52,538 nt of DNA. It comes from Jiangella anatolica (GTDB lineage: Bacteria; Actinomycetota; Actinomycetes; Jiangellales; Jiangellaceae). A model generated the notes under the pieces. That model did no database searches. It was not told the origin of the DNA and saw nothing but the letters and a program-made list of their open reading frames with translations. Shown one piece after another: positions 32,945 to 41,789 of the stretch. The stretch is from the NCBI RefSeq assembly GCF_003236295.1, contig NZ_POTW01000042.1:1-52538 (forward strand). The letters run 5' to 3'. Position numbers and translations under genes: made by a program. The number at the start of each line of letters is the position of its first letter. Position 1 is the stretch's first letter.

Positions 32945-33538
32945 TCAGCCGCTGAAGGCGCGCCGCACCCGGCGGCGGGCCCGGCGCCACACGCCGCGGA
33001 CACCGCGGCCGGCCTCCGGACGGACGACCGAGGCCTCGGCCCTGGCCACCGGCTCGGCGCCCTCGACGCCGGGCCACGTGCCCAGCGGCCGCCAGCCGGA
33101 GGCCAGCGACCGCAGGCCGGCGGCGTCGACGGCGAACATCACCGGCCCGGCGAGGTCGATGACCAGCGCCTGCGCGCCGTCGGCCAGCGCGGCCTCGGCG
33201 GCGGCGCGGGTCGGCACCGGCGAGGGACGCGCCGCCGGGTCCCAGCGCCGCATCGACTCCACGCACGTGAACGCGAGCAGCCCGCGGCGACCGTCGCGGC
33301 CGGTGGTGAGCACCGTCGCCATCGCGGTCTCCTTCTCCGCCCCGGTCTCGTCGGCCGACTCGGGCACGGCGACCACCGGGATCAGCAGCCGCCCGGCCGC
33401 CAGTGCGGCGAGCACGCCGGCCGAGCCGCCCTCGCCCCGGTCGTACGCGGCCAGCGCGGCCGCCAGACGGGGGTCGGCCGCGCCGTCGTCGCCGCCGAAG
33501 GGCGTGGACGGGACGGAGCGTCGGGGCACAGCGGTCAC
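32945..33538 (-). CDS. SseB-family protein
   Basis: 197-residue protein with an SseB domain (about 35-150). Relevant segments are LAAALAAYDRGEGGSAGVLAALAAGRLLIPVV, then GLLAFTCVESMRRWDPAARPSPV and GAQALVIDLAGPVMFAVDAAGLRSLASGW. The C-terminal 40 residues are very basic (RRARRRVRRAF). SseB proteins have no settled biochemical role in actinomycetes. The start is GTG 33538, with a TATGGT hexamer (minus strand, 33547-33552) 8 nt upstream and no Shine-Dalgarno, so it is probably leaderless. It is divergent from the PASTA kinase. Confidence 0.8.
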   Translation of the reverse strand: MTAVPRRSVPSTPFGGDDGAADPRLAAALAAYDRGEGGSAGVLAALAAGRLLIPVVAVPESADETGAEKETAMATVLTTGRDGRRGLLAFTCVESMRRWDPAARPSPVPTRAAAEAALADGAQALVIDLAGPVMFAVDAAGLRSLASGWRPLGTWPGVEGAEPVARAEASVVRPEAGRGVRGVWRRARRRVRRAFSG

Positions 33539-33706
33539 GGGCCGGGACCATAGTCCGCCGACGGCGCGAACGCCATCCGACCGCCGGGATTGGTCCCCGC
33601 CAATGCCAACAACCACGACATTTCGGACCAGATATGACGACAGCCCACGGACCGGGCGGGCCGAACCGGCGGACCGTGTCGATCGGCCAGGGGTGGCGAG
33701 TGAACG

Positions 33707-33712
33707 TACACT
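33707..33712 (+). promoter_or_regulatory. -10 of the PASTA kinase gene, leaderless start
   Basis: TACACT is followed by 6 nt and then the GTG at 33719; there is no ribosome binding site. This sets the start of the kinase and predicts a leaderless mRNA. Confidence 0.55.
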
Positions 33713-33718
33713 CCACCC

Positions 33719-35785
33719 GTGGACCTCTCCGTCTCCGACGCACCGGTGGGCCGTCTCCTCGACGGACGCTACCGGATCGAGGCGCTGGTGGCGCGGGGTG
33801 GCATGGCCACGGTCTACAAGGCCACCGACACCCGGCTGGACCGGCCCGTCGCGCTGAAGATCATGCATGCGGAGCTGGCCGCGGACGACGAGTTCGTGGC
33901 CCGGTTCATCAACGAGGCGCGGGCGGTCGCGCAGCTGTCCGACCCGAACGTCGTCAACGTGTTCGACCAGGGCGAGGACGACGGCGCGGTCTACCTGGCG
34001 ATGGAGTACATCAACGGCCGCACGCTGCGCGACGTCCTGCACGAGCGCGGCCGGCTTGGCGCGGACCTCGCGCTGGAGGTGGCCGAGTCGGTGCTGTCGG
34101 CGCTGGCCTCGGCGCACCGGGCCGGCATCGTGCACCGCGACGTGAAGCCCGAGAACGTGCTGGTCGGCAACGACGGACGGGTCAAGGTCGCCGACTTCGG
34201 GCTGGCCCGGGCCAACAGCAGCTCGTCGAAGACCACACGCGGCCTGCTGGGCACCGTCAGCTACATCTCCCCCGAGCAGGCGCTGGGCGAGCGCGCCACG
34301 CCGCGCTCCGACGTCTACTCCGCCGGCATCATGCTCTACGAGCTGCTCACCGGTAAGACGCCGCACGAGGGGCCGACCGACTTCGTGGTGGTGCGCAGCC
34401 ATATCGACGACGACGTCCCGCCGCCGTCGGAGCTGGTGCCGCTGCCGCCGTCCGTCGACGACCTGGTGGTGACGGCGACCGCGCGCGAGCCGTTGCAGCG
34501 CTACGCCGACGCCGGCGCCTTCCTGGGCGCGGTCCGGCGGGCCCGCTCCGCCATCGCCGGCGTCGTGCTGCCCGCGCCCGAGGACGACCCCGAGCTGGCC
34601 GAGACGCACGCCGAGCCGCGCGACTCCGCCGGCGTCACCCTCGACGAGGCGCTCGCCGGCACCGTGCTGGCCGGGCAGGTCGGCCAGGTGCGGCCCGACG
34701 AGGACGTCACCGAGACCAGCCGGCCGGGCTCGACCCGCCGCATCGACGCGCCGCTGTCGATCCGCTTCACCGAGGACGAGACCGACGCCGAGACCGGCGA
34801 GGAGCCGCCGCGGCCCGGATCCCGGGCGGCCCGGCAGGCCGAGGCGCGCGCCCGCGCCGCGGCGCACCGGCGCACCGAGCAGACCCGCAGCCGCCGCGGC
34901 CTGTACCTGTTCCTCTTCGTGCTGCTGCTGGCCGTCGGCGTGGCGACGGCGGCGTGGTGGTATGGGTCCGGACGGTGGGAGTCGACGCCGTCGTTGCTCG
35001 ACCTCACCGCCGAGCAGGCCGAGACGCGGGCCGAGGAGTCCGGGTTCACCGCGGTCAACGGCGGCGAGGAGTTCTCCGAGACGGTCGAGGCCGGCCTGGT
35101 GCTGAGCACCGAGCCCGGGCCCGGCGAGCGGCTGCTCGGCGGCGGCGAGATCACCTACGTGCTGTCCAAGGGCCCGGAGCGGTACGAGGTGCCGACGCTG
35201 ACCGGGCTCACCGTCGAGGCGGCGAACCAGCTGGCCGAGCCGCTGTCCCTCACCGTCCGCGTCGAGGACGAGGTCTACCACGACGAGGTGGAGGCCGGCC
35301 TCATCCTGACCCAGAGCGTGGAGCCGGGCGAGCAGGTCCGCCGCGACACCGAGGTGGTCGTCACCGTCAGCCGTGGGCCGCAGCCGCTCACGATCGAGGA
35401 CTTCACCGGCCGCCCCGCCACCGATGCGCAGGCCGCGCTCACCGCCGCCGGATTCCGCGTCAATACCGTGGAACAGAACTCCAACGACGTCGCGCCGGGC
35501 GTGATCATCTCGCAGGAACCGGCCAGTGGCACCGGTTTCCGTAACGACGAGATCACGATCACCGTCTCACTTGGGCCGGAATTGGTCCCAGTTCCGGAAG
35601 TGCGTGGTGAAAGAGTGGAAGATGCCGAGCGAATCCTCCGCGAAGCCGGCTTCGAGGTCGAAATCGTCGACCTGTTCCCCGGCATCGGCGGCGAGGACGG
35701 CCGCGGCGTGCGGATCCAGAACCAGGAGCCGCAGGCCGGCACCCCGCTGGCGCCCGGCTCCAACGTCCGCATCATCCACTTCTAG
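33719..35785 (+). CDS. PASTA-domain Ser/Thr protein kinase (PknB/PknL-like)
   Basis: 688-residue membrane kinase. The cytoplasmic kinase domain (about 15-275) has Lys47 in VALKIM, catalytic HRDVKPEN (139-146), DFGLAR (159-164) and an activation loop with SSSSKTTRGLLGTVSYISPEQ. A disordered acidic linker leads to one membrane helix (394-415, GLYLFLFVLLLAVGVATAAWW) and four extracellular PASTA repeats that should sense cell-wall fragments. GTG 33719 is supported by the -10 element 6 nt upstream. Downstream lie endonuclease IV and a DAHP synthase, and a class II DAHP synthase is near, recalling the pknL-aroG neighbourhood of mycobacteria. It probably tunes wall synthesis and growth. Confidence 0.95.
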   Translation: MDLSVSDAPVGRLLDGRYRIEALVARGGMATVYKATDTRLDRPVALKIMHAELAADDEFVARFINEARAVAQLSDPNVVNVFDQGEDDGAVYLAMEYINGRTLRDVLHERGRLGADLALEVAESVLSALASAHRAGIVHRDVKPENVLVGNDGRVKVADFGLARANSSSSKTTRGLLGTVSYISPEQALGERATPRSDVYSAGIMLYELLTGKTPHEGPTDFVVVRSHIDDDVPPPSELVPLPPSVDDLVVTATAREPLQRYADAGAFLGAVRRARSAIAGVVLPAPEDDPELAETHAEPRDSAGVTLDEALAGTVLAGQVGQVRPDEDVTETSRPGSTRRIDAPLSIRFTEDETDAETGEEPPRPGSRAARQAEARARAAAHRRTEQTRSRRGLYLFLFVLLLAVGVATAAWWYGSGRWESTPSLLDLTAEQAETRAEESGFTAVNGGEEFSETVEAGLVLSTEPGPGERLLGGGEITYVLSKGPERYEVPTLTGLTVEAANQLAEPLSLTVRVEDEVYHDEVEAGLILTQSVEPGEQVRRDTEVVVTVSRGPQPLTIEDFTGRPATDAQAALTAAGFRVNTVEQNSNDVAPGVIISQEPASGTGFRNDEITITVSLGPELVPVPEVRGERVEDAERILREAGFEVEIVDLFPGIGGEDGRGVRIQNQEPQAGTPLAPGSNVRIIHF

Positions 35786-35814
35786 ACCCGGCCACGGCCG
35801 AACCGAGGACGCTC

Positions 35815-36687
35815 GTGACCGACGCGCTGGCTCTGCTGGGCACCCACCTTCCCGCCGCAGGTAAGCCGGCCACCGTCCCGGACCGGGCGGCCGCCATGGG
35901 TGCGCGGTCCGTTCAGGTGTTCCTCGGCAATCCGCGCGGCTGGGCGATGACGCCGGGCAACGCGGCCGCCGACGCCGCCTTCCGCGCCGCCGCCGAGCGG
36001 CACGGCCTGACCGTGCTCGTGCACGCCGCGTACCTGGTCAACCTGGGCAGCCCGGTGCCCGAGACGGCGCAGCGCTCGGCCGCGGCGCTGGCCCACTCGC
36101 TGCACCGGGCCCGCGAGGTCGGCGCGGCCGGGGTCGTCGTCCACACCGGATCCTGCGTGACGGCGGGCAGCCGCGACGACGCGTTGCGGCAGGTCCGCGA
36201 GCTGCTGCTGCCGCTGCTCGACGAGCTCGACGCGGCGCCCGGCGGGCCGCGACTGCTGCTGGAGCCGACCGCCGGCCAGGGCCAATCGCTGTGCGCGACG
36301 GTGGAGGACCTCGAGCCATACCTGGCCGCTCTGGACCACCACCCGCAGGCCCGGGTCTGCCTGGACACCTGCCACCTGTTCGCCGCCGGCCACGACCTCG
36401 CCGCCGCGGGCGGGATGACGGCGATGCTGGACCGGTTCGGCGACGTCGCCGGCGCCGAGCGGCTGGCCGCGGTGCACGCGAACGACTCGATGGACGCGTG
36501 CGGCTCGTTCCGCGACCGGCATCAGCGCATCGGGAAGGGGCAGATCGGCGCCGCCGCGTTCGGCGAGCTGCTGCACCACAAATCGGTCGCCGGGCTGCCC
36601 GTCGTGCTGGAGACGCCCGGTGGTCCCCCGGCTTATGCCGAAGATCTTTCGCTGCTGGAGGAATTACAACCGACTTCCCAGAAATAA
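35815..36687 (+). CDS. nfo: Deoxyribonuclease IV (AP endonuclease family 2)
   Basis: 290-residue zinc endonuclease that nicks DNA at abasic sites. The TIM-barrel metal ligands are all visible: HAAYLVNLGSP, VVHTGSCVTAG, LLEPTAGQGQS, VCLDTCHLFAAGHDL, AVHANDSM, the paired His in RHQRIGKGQIG, and Glu in LPVVLETPGG. GTG 35815 lies 29 bp after the kinase stop; the upstream AACCGAGGACG serves as binding site. It may be co-transcribed with the kinase. Confidence 0.93.
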   Translation: MTDALALLGTHLPAAGKPATVPDRAAAMGARSVQVFLGNPRGWAMTPGNAAADAAFRAAAERHGLTVLVHAAYLVNLGSPVPETAQRSAAALAHSLHRAREVGAAGVVVHTGSCVTAGSRDDALRQVRELLLPLLDELDAAPGGPRLLLEPTAGQGQSLCATVEDLEPYLAALDHHPQARVCLDTCHLFAAGHDLAAAGGMTAMLDRFGDVAGAERLAAVHANDSMDACGSFRDRHQRIGKGQIGAAAFGELLHHKSVAGLPVVLETPGGPPAYAEDLSLLEELQPTSQK

Positions 36688-36696
36688 CAACATGAG

Positions 36697-36710
36697 AGGT
36701 CAAGTGACCT
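36697..36710. promoter_or_regulatory. 14-bp perfect palindrome upstream of the DAHP synthase gene
   Basis: AGGTCA-AG-TGACCT is a perfect inverted repeat in the 119-bp gap before the type I-beta DAHP synthase. A promoter-like TTGTGA ... TACTCC pair and a TAGTTT hexamer lie downstream in the same gap, so a repressor or activator site is plausible. Confidence 0.4.
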
Positions 36711-36806
36711 GATTGTGACCAACTGTCTTACTCCCCGGACAACACTGCCGAAGCCGGGTTTCGGTGGCCTAGTTTCAAGTCTGGGGCCGAGGCAGGAGGT
36801 TGCGTC

Positions 36807-37862
36807 ATGGTGGTGGTGATGTCGCCAGATGCGACGGCGGAACAGATCGACGCGGTCGTGACGCGGGTGCGCACCACGGGCGGCGAGGCGTTCGTCAGCC
36901 GCGGCGTGCAGCGCACCATCGTCGGCCTGGTCGGCGTCATCGACGACTTCCGCGCGCTCAACCTGCGCAGCATGCCCGGCGTGGCCGACGTCATCGCCGT
37001 CTCCACCCCGTACAAGCTGGTCAGCGTCGACCACCAGCCGGCCCGCAGCACCGTTGTCGTCGGCGCCGGCACCGGCGCCCGCCCGGTCCGCATCGGCCCC
37101 GACACGTTCACGCTGATCGCCGGCCCGTGCGCGGTCGAGTCGCTGGAGCAGACGCTCGAGGCGGCCGAGATGGCCAAGGCGGCCGGCGCCACCCTGCTGC
37201 GCGGCGGGGCCTTCAAGCCGCGGGCCGCGCCGCGCGAGTTCCAGGGCCTGGGCAAGGTCGGCCTGCACATCCTGGCCGAGGTCCGCGAGGTCACCGGGCT
37301 GCCGGTCGTCACCGAGGTGATCGACCCCGCCGACGCCGACCTCGTCGCCGGATACGCCGACATGCTCCAGGTCGGCGCCCGTAACATGCAGAACACCTCG
37401 CTGCTGCAGGCCGTCGGCGGGGCCGGCAAGCCGGTGCTGCTCAAGCGCGGCATCCAGGCCACCGTCGACGAGTGGCTGATGGCCGCGGAGTACGTCGCCC
37501 AGCGCGGCAACCTCGACATCGTGCTGTGCGAGCGCGGCATCCGCACGTTCGAGACCGCGACGGCGACGACGCTCGACATCGCGGCGGTGCCGGTGGTGCA
37601 GCGGCTGTCGCACCTGCCGGTCATCGTCGACCCGTCGCACTCGGCGGCCCGGCGCGACCTGGTGCTGCCGCTGTCGCGGGCCGCCATCGCCGTCGGCGCG
37701 GACGGCATCCTGGTCGACGTCCATCCCGACCCCGAGGCGGCGCTGTGCGACGGGCCGCAGTCGCTGGCCGGCGCGGACGTGCGTGAGCTGGCGTCGACGC
37801 TGCGGCGGCTGGTGCCGGCGTCGGGCCGGGTGCTGGGCGAGCCGTCCCCCGTCGGGCTCTGA
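36807..37862 (+). CDS. aroF: 3-deoxy-7-phosphoheptulonate synthase, type I-beta (AroF-like)
   Basis: 351-residue enzyme condensing PEP and erythrose-4-phosphate, the entry to aromatic synthesis. Residues 1-90 are a ferredoxin-like domain (TAEQIDAVVTRVRTTGGEA, then GVIDDF) like the regulatory extension of Thermotoga-type DAHP synthases. The barrel starts LIAGPCAVESLEQT and has RGGAFKPRAAPREFQGLG, LLKRGIQATVDEW, LCERGIRTFE and VDPSHSAARRDLV with the metal and PEP ligands. ATG follows AGGAGG. The window also holds an unrelated class II DAHP synthase (48741-50102), so the cell has two types. Confidence 0.93.
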   Translation: MVVVMSPDATAEQIDAVVTRVRTTGGEAFVSRGVQRTIVGLVGVIDDFRALNLRSMPGVADVIAVSTPYKLVSVDHQPARSTVVVGAGTGARPVRIGPDTFTLIAGPCAVESLEQTLEAAEMAKAAGATLLRGGAFKPRAAPREFQGLGKVGLHILAEVREVTGLPVVTEVIDPADADLVAGYADMLQVGARNMQNTSLLQAVGGAGKPVLLKRGIQATVDEWLMAAEYVAQRGNLDIVLCERGIRTFETATATTLDIAAVPVVQRLSHLPVIVDPSHSAARRDLVLPLSRAAIAVGADGILVDVHPDPEAALCDGPQSLAGADVRELASTLRRLVPASGRVLGEPSPVGL

Positions 37863-37866
37863 GCCC

Positions 37867-38775
37867 TCAACCCACCGGCTGCAGCTCGGCGGCGGCGGGC
37901 TCAGCGGCGCGCTGCTGGGCGAGGTGCGCGCGGATCGAGTACGTCAGCGCCGCCGCCCACACGAGCGCGACCACGACGTAGACGACGGCGCGCACGCCCC
38001 CCGGCGCGTCGACCCAGTCGCTGCGCAGGATGGTCCGGCCGTTCGTCAGCACGATCATGCCGCCGACCGCCGAGCCGAGCACCCGCGGCGGGACCACGCG
38101 CACCAGGTAGGCCGCGATCGGCGCGGCGATGACGCCGCCGGCCAGCAGCACGGCCACCCAGGCGTAGTCGATGTTCTCGGTCCCCAGCCCGATGAGGAAG
38201 CCCACGCTCGCGGCGACCGCGACGATGAACTCGCTGGTGTCGATCGACCCGATCACCTTGCGCGGCTCCAGCCGGCCGCTGGCCAGGATCGCGGGCGTGC
38301 CGACCGGGCCCCAGCCACCGCCGCCGGTGGCGTCGACGAACCCGGCGACCAGCCCGAGCGGGGTGAGGAACCGGCGGCCCAGCGGCTTCGGGTCGCGGCG
38401 CACCGGCAGCCCGCGCAGCGTGAACCGGATCAGCAGGTAGAGGCCGAGCGCCAGCAGGATCAGCGACATGACCGGAGCCGCGGCCTCAGTGGACAGGCGG
38501 GACAGCAGCGTCGCGCCCACGAACGCACCGATCGCGCCCGGGACGCCGATCTTCGCGACGACCTTCCAGTCGACGTTGCCGAACCGCCAGTGCGCCACGC
38601 CGGAGACCAGCGTCGTGCCGATCTCGGCCAGGTGCACGGTCGCGCTCGCCGCCGCCGGGTTCGCCGTCGCGGCCAGCAGCAGCGTGCTCGAGGTGACGCC
38701 GTAGGCCATGCCGAGGCTGCCGTCGACGAGCTGAGCGGCGAAACCCACCAGACCCAGCAGGACGAGCGTACGCAC
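37867..38775 (-). CDS. Sulfite exporter TauE/SafE-family permease
   Basis: 302-residue integral membrane protein with about eight helices in two repeated halves. Key parts are VGFAAQLVDGSLGMAYGVTSS at the start, HLAEIGTTLVSGVAHWRFGNVDW, and the second-half repeat LVAGFVDATGGGGWGPVGTPAIL. The family exports sulfite, sulfoacetate or similar sulfur anions. GTG 38775 follows AAGGAGG. The gene converges with the DAHP synthase (4-bp gap). It stands beside the sulfate-uptake cluster, so a role in sulfur traffic fits. Confidence 0.9.
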   Translation of the reverse strand: MRTLVLLGLVGFAAQLVDGSLGMAYGVTSSTLLLAATANPAAASATVHLAEIGTTLVSGVAHWRFGNVDWKVVAKIGVPGAIGAFVGATLLSRLSTEAAAPVMSLILLALGLYLLIRFTLRGLPVRRDPKPLGRRFLTPLGLVAGFVDATGGGGWGPVGTPAILASGRLEPRKVIGSIDTSEFIVAVAASVGFLIGLGTENIDYAWVAVLLAGGVIAAPIAAYLVRVVPPRVLGSAVGGMIVLTNGRTILRSDWVDAPGGVRAVVYVVVALVWAAALTYSIRAHLAQQRAAEPAAAELQPVG

Positions 38776-38800
38776 CCGGCAGCCTCCTTAACCCGTCAGA

Positions 38801-38814
38801 ACTATAGGAATAGT
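38801..38814 (-). promoter_or_regulatory. Promoter and palindrome upstream of tauE
   Basis: ACTAT-AGGA-ATAGT is a 5+5 bp inverted repeat; on the minus strand it contains TATAGT, a near-consensus -10 (38801-38806), 25 nt before the GTG at 38775. A regulator bound to the repeat would cover the promoter. Confidence 0.5.
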
Positions 38815-38876
38815 CGCCTAGGTCGGGATTGTGGTCAACAGCTGGACGGTCGCGTCTCGCAGTACGGACGCAGCCG

Positions 38877-39899
<1,023 letters not shown>

Positions 39900-39905
39900 A
39901 GCGCC

Positions 39906-39911
39906 ACTCTA
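39906..39911 (-). promoter_or_regulatory. -10 of the threonine aldolase gene
   Basis: TAGAGT on the minus strand, exactly 6 nt before the GTG at 39899. It predicts a leaderless mRNA. Confidence 0.5.
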
Positions 39912-39976
39912 GGGCGCGGTTCCCACGATGCGGATGGCCGGTTGCTTTCCCACCAGACACCTAGGAAATTGGTGGC

Positions 39977-40048
39977 GTGCCCAGGCTGCTGCTCACCCAG
40001 CGACGCGCCGTCGATCTGATGCGCGTCGCCAGCCAGCTCTGTCGCTGA
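39977..40048 (+). CDS. Cysteine-containing regulatory leader peptide
   Basis: A 23-codon frame starting GTG: PRLLLTQRRAVDLMRVASQL followed by Cys-Arg-stop. The pattern (basic start, LT-RR-VDL-RV-S-LCR end) is that of the short leader peptides found upstream of sulfur and cysteine genes in actinomycetes. Its single Cys codon (40040-40042) is the second-last sense codon. The stop codon TGA is the first part of a perfect 9-bp inverted repeat that hides the ribosome binding site of the next gene (40046-40093). A ribosome waiting for Cys-tRNA would keep that hairpin open. It precedes the winged-helix and sulfate-uptake genes. Confidence 0.75.
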   Translation: MPRLLLTQRRAVDLMRVASQLCR

Positions 40049-40093
40049 CTCCCGCTCTCAACACCGCGGTCCACCCACCCTCCCCGGGAGTCA
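40046..40093 (+). promoter_or_regulatory. Hairpin sequestering the ribosome binding site (cysteine switch)
   Basis: TGACTCCCG (40046-40054) is the exact reverse complement of CGGGAGTCA (40085-40093). The right arm contains GGGAG, the ribosome binding site of the ATG at 40096; the left arm starts at the stop codon of the leader peptide, 3 nt after its Cys codon. When closed, the stem blocks translation of the winged-helix gene; stalling at Cys would open it. Confidence 0.7.
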
Positions 40094-40095
40094 CC

Positions 40096-40650
40096 ATGTC
40101 CATTGCCGCTGTGCCCCCGTTGTCCGCCGTCCCGGAACCGTCGCCGCTCGGCGTGGTCGTGTTCGTCGAGGTCGACGAGGCGCTGGCCGGCCGGTCCGGC
40201 GCCACCGTCGTCGAGCTGGCCGAGCTGCTGCGCGAGTTCGCCCAGGAGCTGCTGCCCAGCGCCGAGACGTCGGCCGCCATCGCGCTGCGCTCCCCCAGCC
40301 ACGCCGGCGCCCAGCTGCGCGCCGTCAAGGCCGCGATCGCCGCGTCGCCTGAGCCGGAGCCGGAGCCGGACGAGCCGAACGGCTTCGCGCTCGACCACGC
40401 CGCCCGCACCGCCGTCGTCGACGGACGGCCGGTGTCGCTGACCCACCGCGAGTTCGAGCTGCTCGCGTACCTGATCGAGAACCGCCGCCGGTCGATCACC
40501 CGGTCGGAGCTGATCGAGGAGGTCTGGCCGCTGGGCACCACGACCGGCACACGCACCGTCGACGTGCACATCCGGCGGCTGCGGGTGAAGCTGCGCCGGC
40601 ACGGGCGCCGGATCCACACGCTGCGCGGCCACGGCTACCGGCTCGACTGA
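40096..40650 (+). CDS. Winged-helix DNA-binding protein (OmpR-type C-terminal domain)
   Basis: 184-residue probable transcription factor. The C-terminal 90 residues are an OmpR/PhoB effector domain (VDGRPVSLTHREFELLAYLI, RSELIEEVWP, then RTVDVHIRRLRVKL and IHTLRGHGYRLD) without any receiver domain. The first 90 residues are a separate unknown domain (VVVFVEVDEALAGR, ELAELLREFAQELLPSAET) joined by a linker of Pro-Glu repeats. ATG 40096 has GGGAG upstream, inside the regulatory hairpin. Position between a Cys leader peptide and a sulfate importer suggests it controls sulfur assimilation; direct evidence is lacking. Confidence 0.85.
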   Translation: MSIAAVPPLSAVPEPSPLGVVVFVEVDEALAGRSGATVVELAELLREFAQELLPSAETSAAIALRSPSHAGAQLRAVKAAIAASPEPEPEPDEPNGFALDHAARTAVVDGRPVSLTHREFELLAYLIENRRRSITRSELIEEVWPLGTTTGTRTVDVHIRRLRVKLRRHGRRIHTLRGHGYRLD

Positions 40651-40694
40651 CCAACATCCGGGCGATTCTCGCTCAGCATGCGAGATCTGCTCTA

Positions 40695-40722
40695 TTGTCT
40701 ACTAATCCACCGTGCTTACTAT
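40695..40722 (+). promoter_or_regulatory. Promoter of the sulfate ABC operon
   Basis: TTGTCT (40695-40700) and TACTAT (40717-40722) are separated by 16 bp and lie 30 nt before the ATG at 40752. A 5-bp hairpin (CTCGC/GCGAG) just upstream could end transcripts of the winged-helix gene. Confidence 0.5.
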
Positions 40723-40751
40723 GATCCGCACCGACCGAGGGGGCACCACTC

Positions 40752-41789
40752 ATGAAGACCCGTACCAGAGCAGCAGCGACCGCGATCGTCCTCGCCGGCG
40801 GCCTGGCGCTCGCGGCCTGCGGGGGCGATGACGCCGACACCGCCTCCGGCGGCGGCGAGGAGACCACGCTCTCGATCGTGGGCTTCGCGGTCCCGGAGGC
40901 GGCCAACGTCGCCATCGCCGAGGAGTGGAACAAGACCGACGAGGGCGCGGGCGTGCGGTTCCAGAGCTCCTACGGCGCCTCCGGCGACCAGAGCCGCGCG
41001 GTGGAGTCCGGCCTGGAGGCCGACTACGTCCACTTCTCCGTCAGCAGCGACGTGACCCGGCTGGTCGACGCCGGGCTGGTGGACGAGACCTGGGACGACG
41101 GCCCGACGAAGGGCGTCGTGTCGTCCTCGGTAGTGGTGCTGGCGGTCCGGCCGGGCAACCCGGAGAACATCCAGGACTGGGACGACATCGTCCAGCCGGG
41201 CATCGAGATCGTCACGCCGAACCCGGCGTCGTCCGGCGCGGCCCGCTGGAACGCGCTGGCCGCATGGGGGCACATCGCCGCGAACGGCGGCACCGACGCG
41301 GAGGCCGAGGAGTTCGTCCGCAAGCTCTTCGCCAACGTCGTCTCGCTGCCCAACAGCGGCCGCGACGCCACCACCAGCTTCCTCGGCGGCACCGGCGACG
41401 TGCTGCTGGCCTACGAGAACGAGGCGATCCTCGCGACGCAGAACGGCGAGGAGCTGGACTGGGTCATCCCGGAGACCACGATCCTGATCGAGAACCCGGG
41501 CGCGGTGCTCAGCGACGCGGACCCGAAGGCGCAGGAGTGGCTGGACTTCGTGCTCAGCGAGGACGGCCAGCGCCAGTTCGCGCTCAAGGGCTTCCGGCCG
41601 GTCGTCGACGGCGTCGACACCAGCGGCGTCGAGGGCGCGCAGGACCCGGACGACCCGTTCCCGGCGCCGGCGCACCTGCTCACCGTCGAGAACGACTTCG
41701 AGAGCTGGAGCGCGCTGTCGGACAAGTTCTTCGACGAGGAGAGCGGCATCATCACCAAGATCATCGCCGAGTCCGGCAAGGCGGAGTGA
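40752..41789 (+). CDS. Sulfate/thiosulfate ABC transporter substrate-binding lipoprotein
   Basis: 345-residue binding lipoprotein of the Sbp/CysP family. The signal ends in a good lipobox, LALAAC with Cys23. The mature protein has the family pattern SSYGASGDQSRAVESGLEADYVHF, IVTPNPASSGAARWN and LLAYENEAI, whose backbone NH groups would hold sulfate. The C-terminus FKGFRP-like segment (ALKGFRPVVDGVD) is typical. A box GAGGGGGC precedes the ATG. The TGA overlaps the GTG of the first permease, so the four transport genes are coupled. Confidence 0.92.
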   Translation: MKTRTRAAATAIVLAGGLALAACGGDDADTASGGGEETTLSIVGFAVPEAANVAIAEEWNKTDEGAGVRFQSSYGASGDQSRAVESGLEADYVHFSVSSDVTRLVDAGLVDETWDDGPTKGVVSSSVVVLAVRPGNPENIQDWDDIVQPGIEIVTPNPASSGAARWNALAAWGHIAANGGTDAEAEEFVRKLFANVVSLPNSGRDATTSFLGGTGDVLLAYENEAILATQNGEELDWVIPETTILIENPGAVLSDADPKAQEWLDFVLSEDGQRQFALKGFRPVVDGVDTSGVEGAQDPDDPFPAPAHLLTVENDFESWSALSDKFFDEESGIITKIIAESGKAE

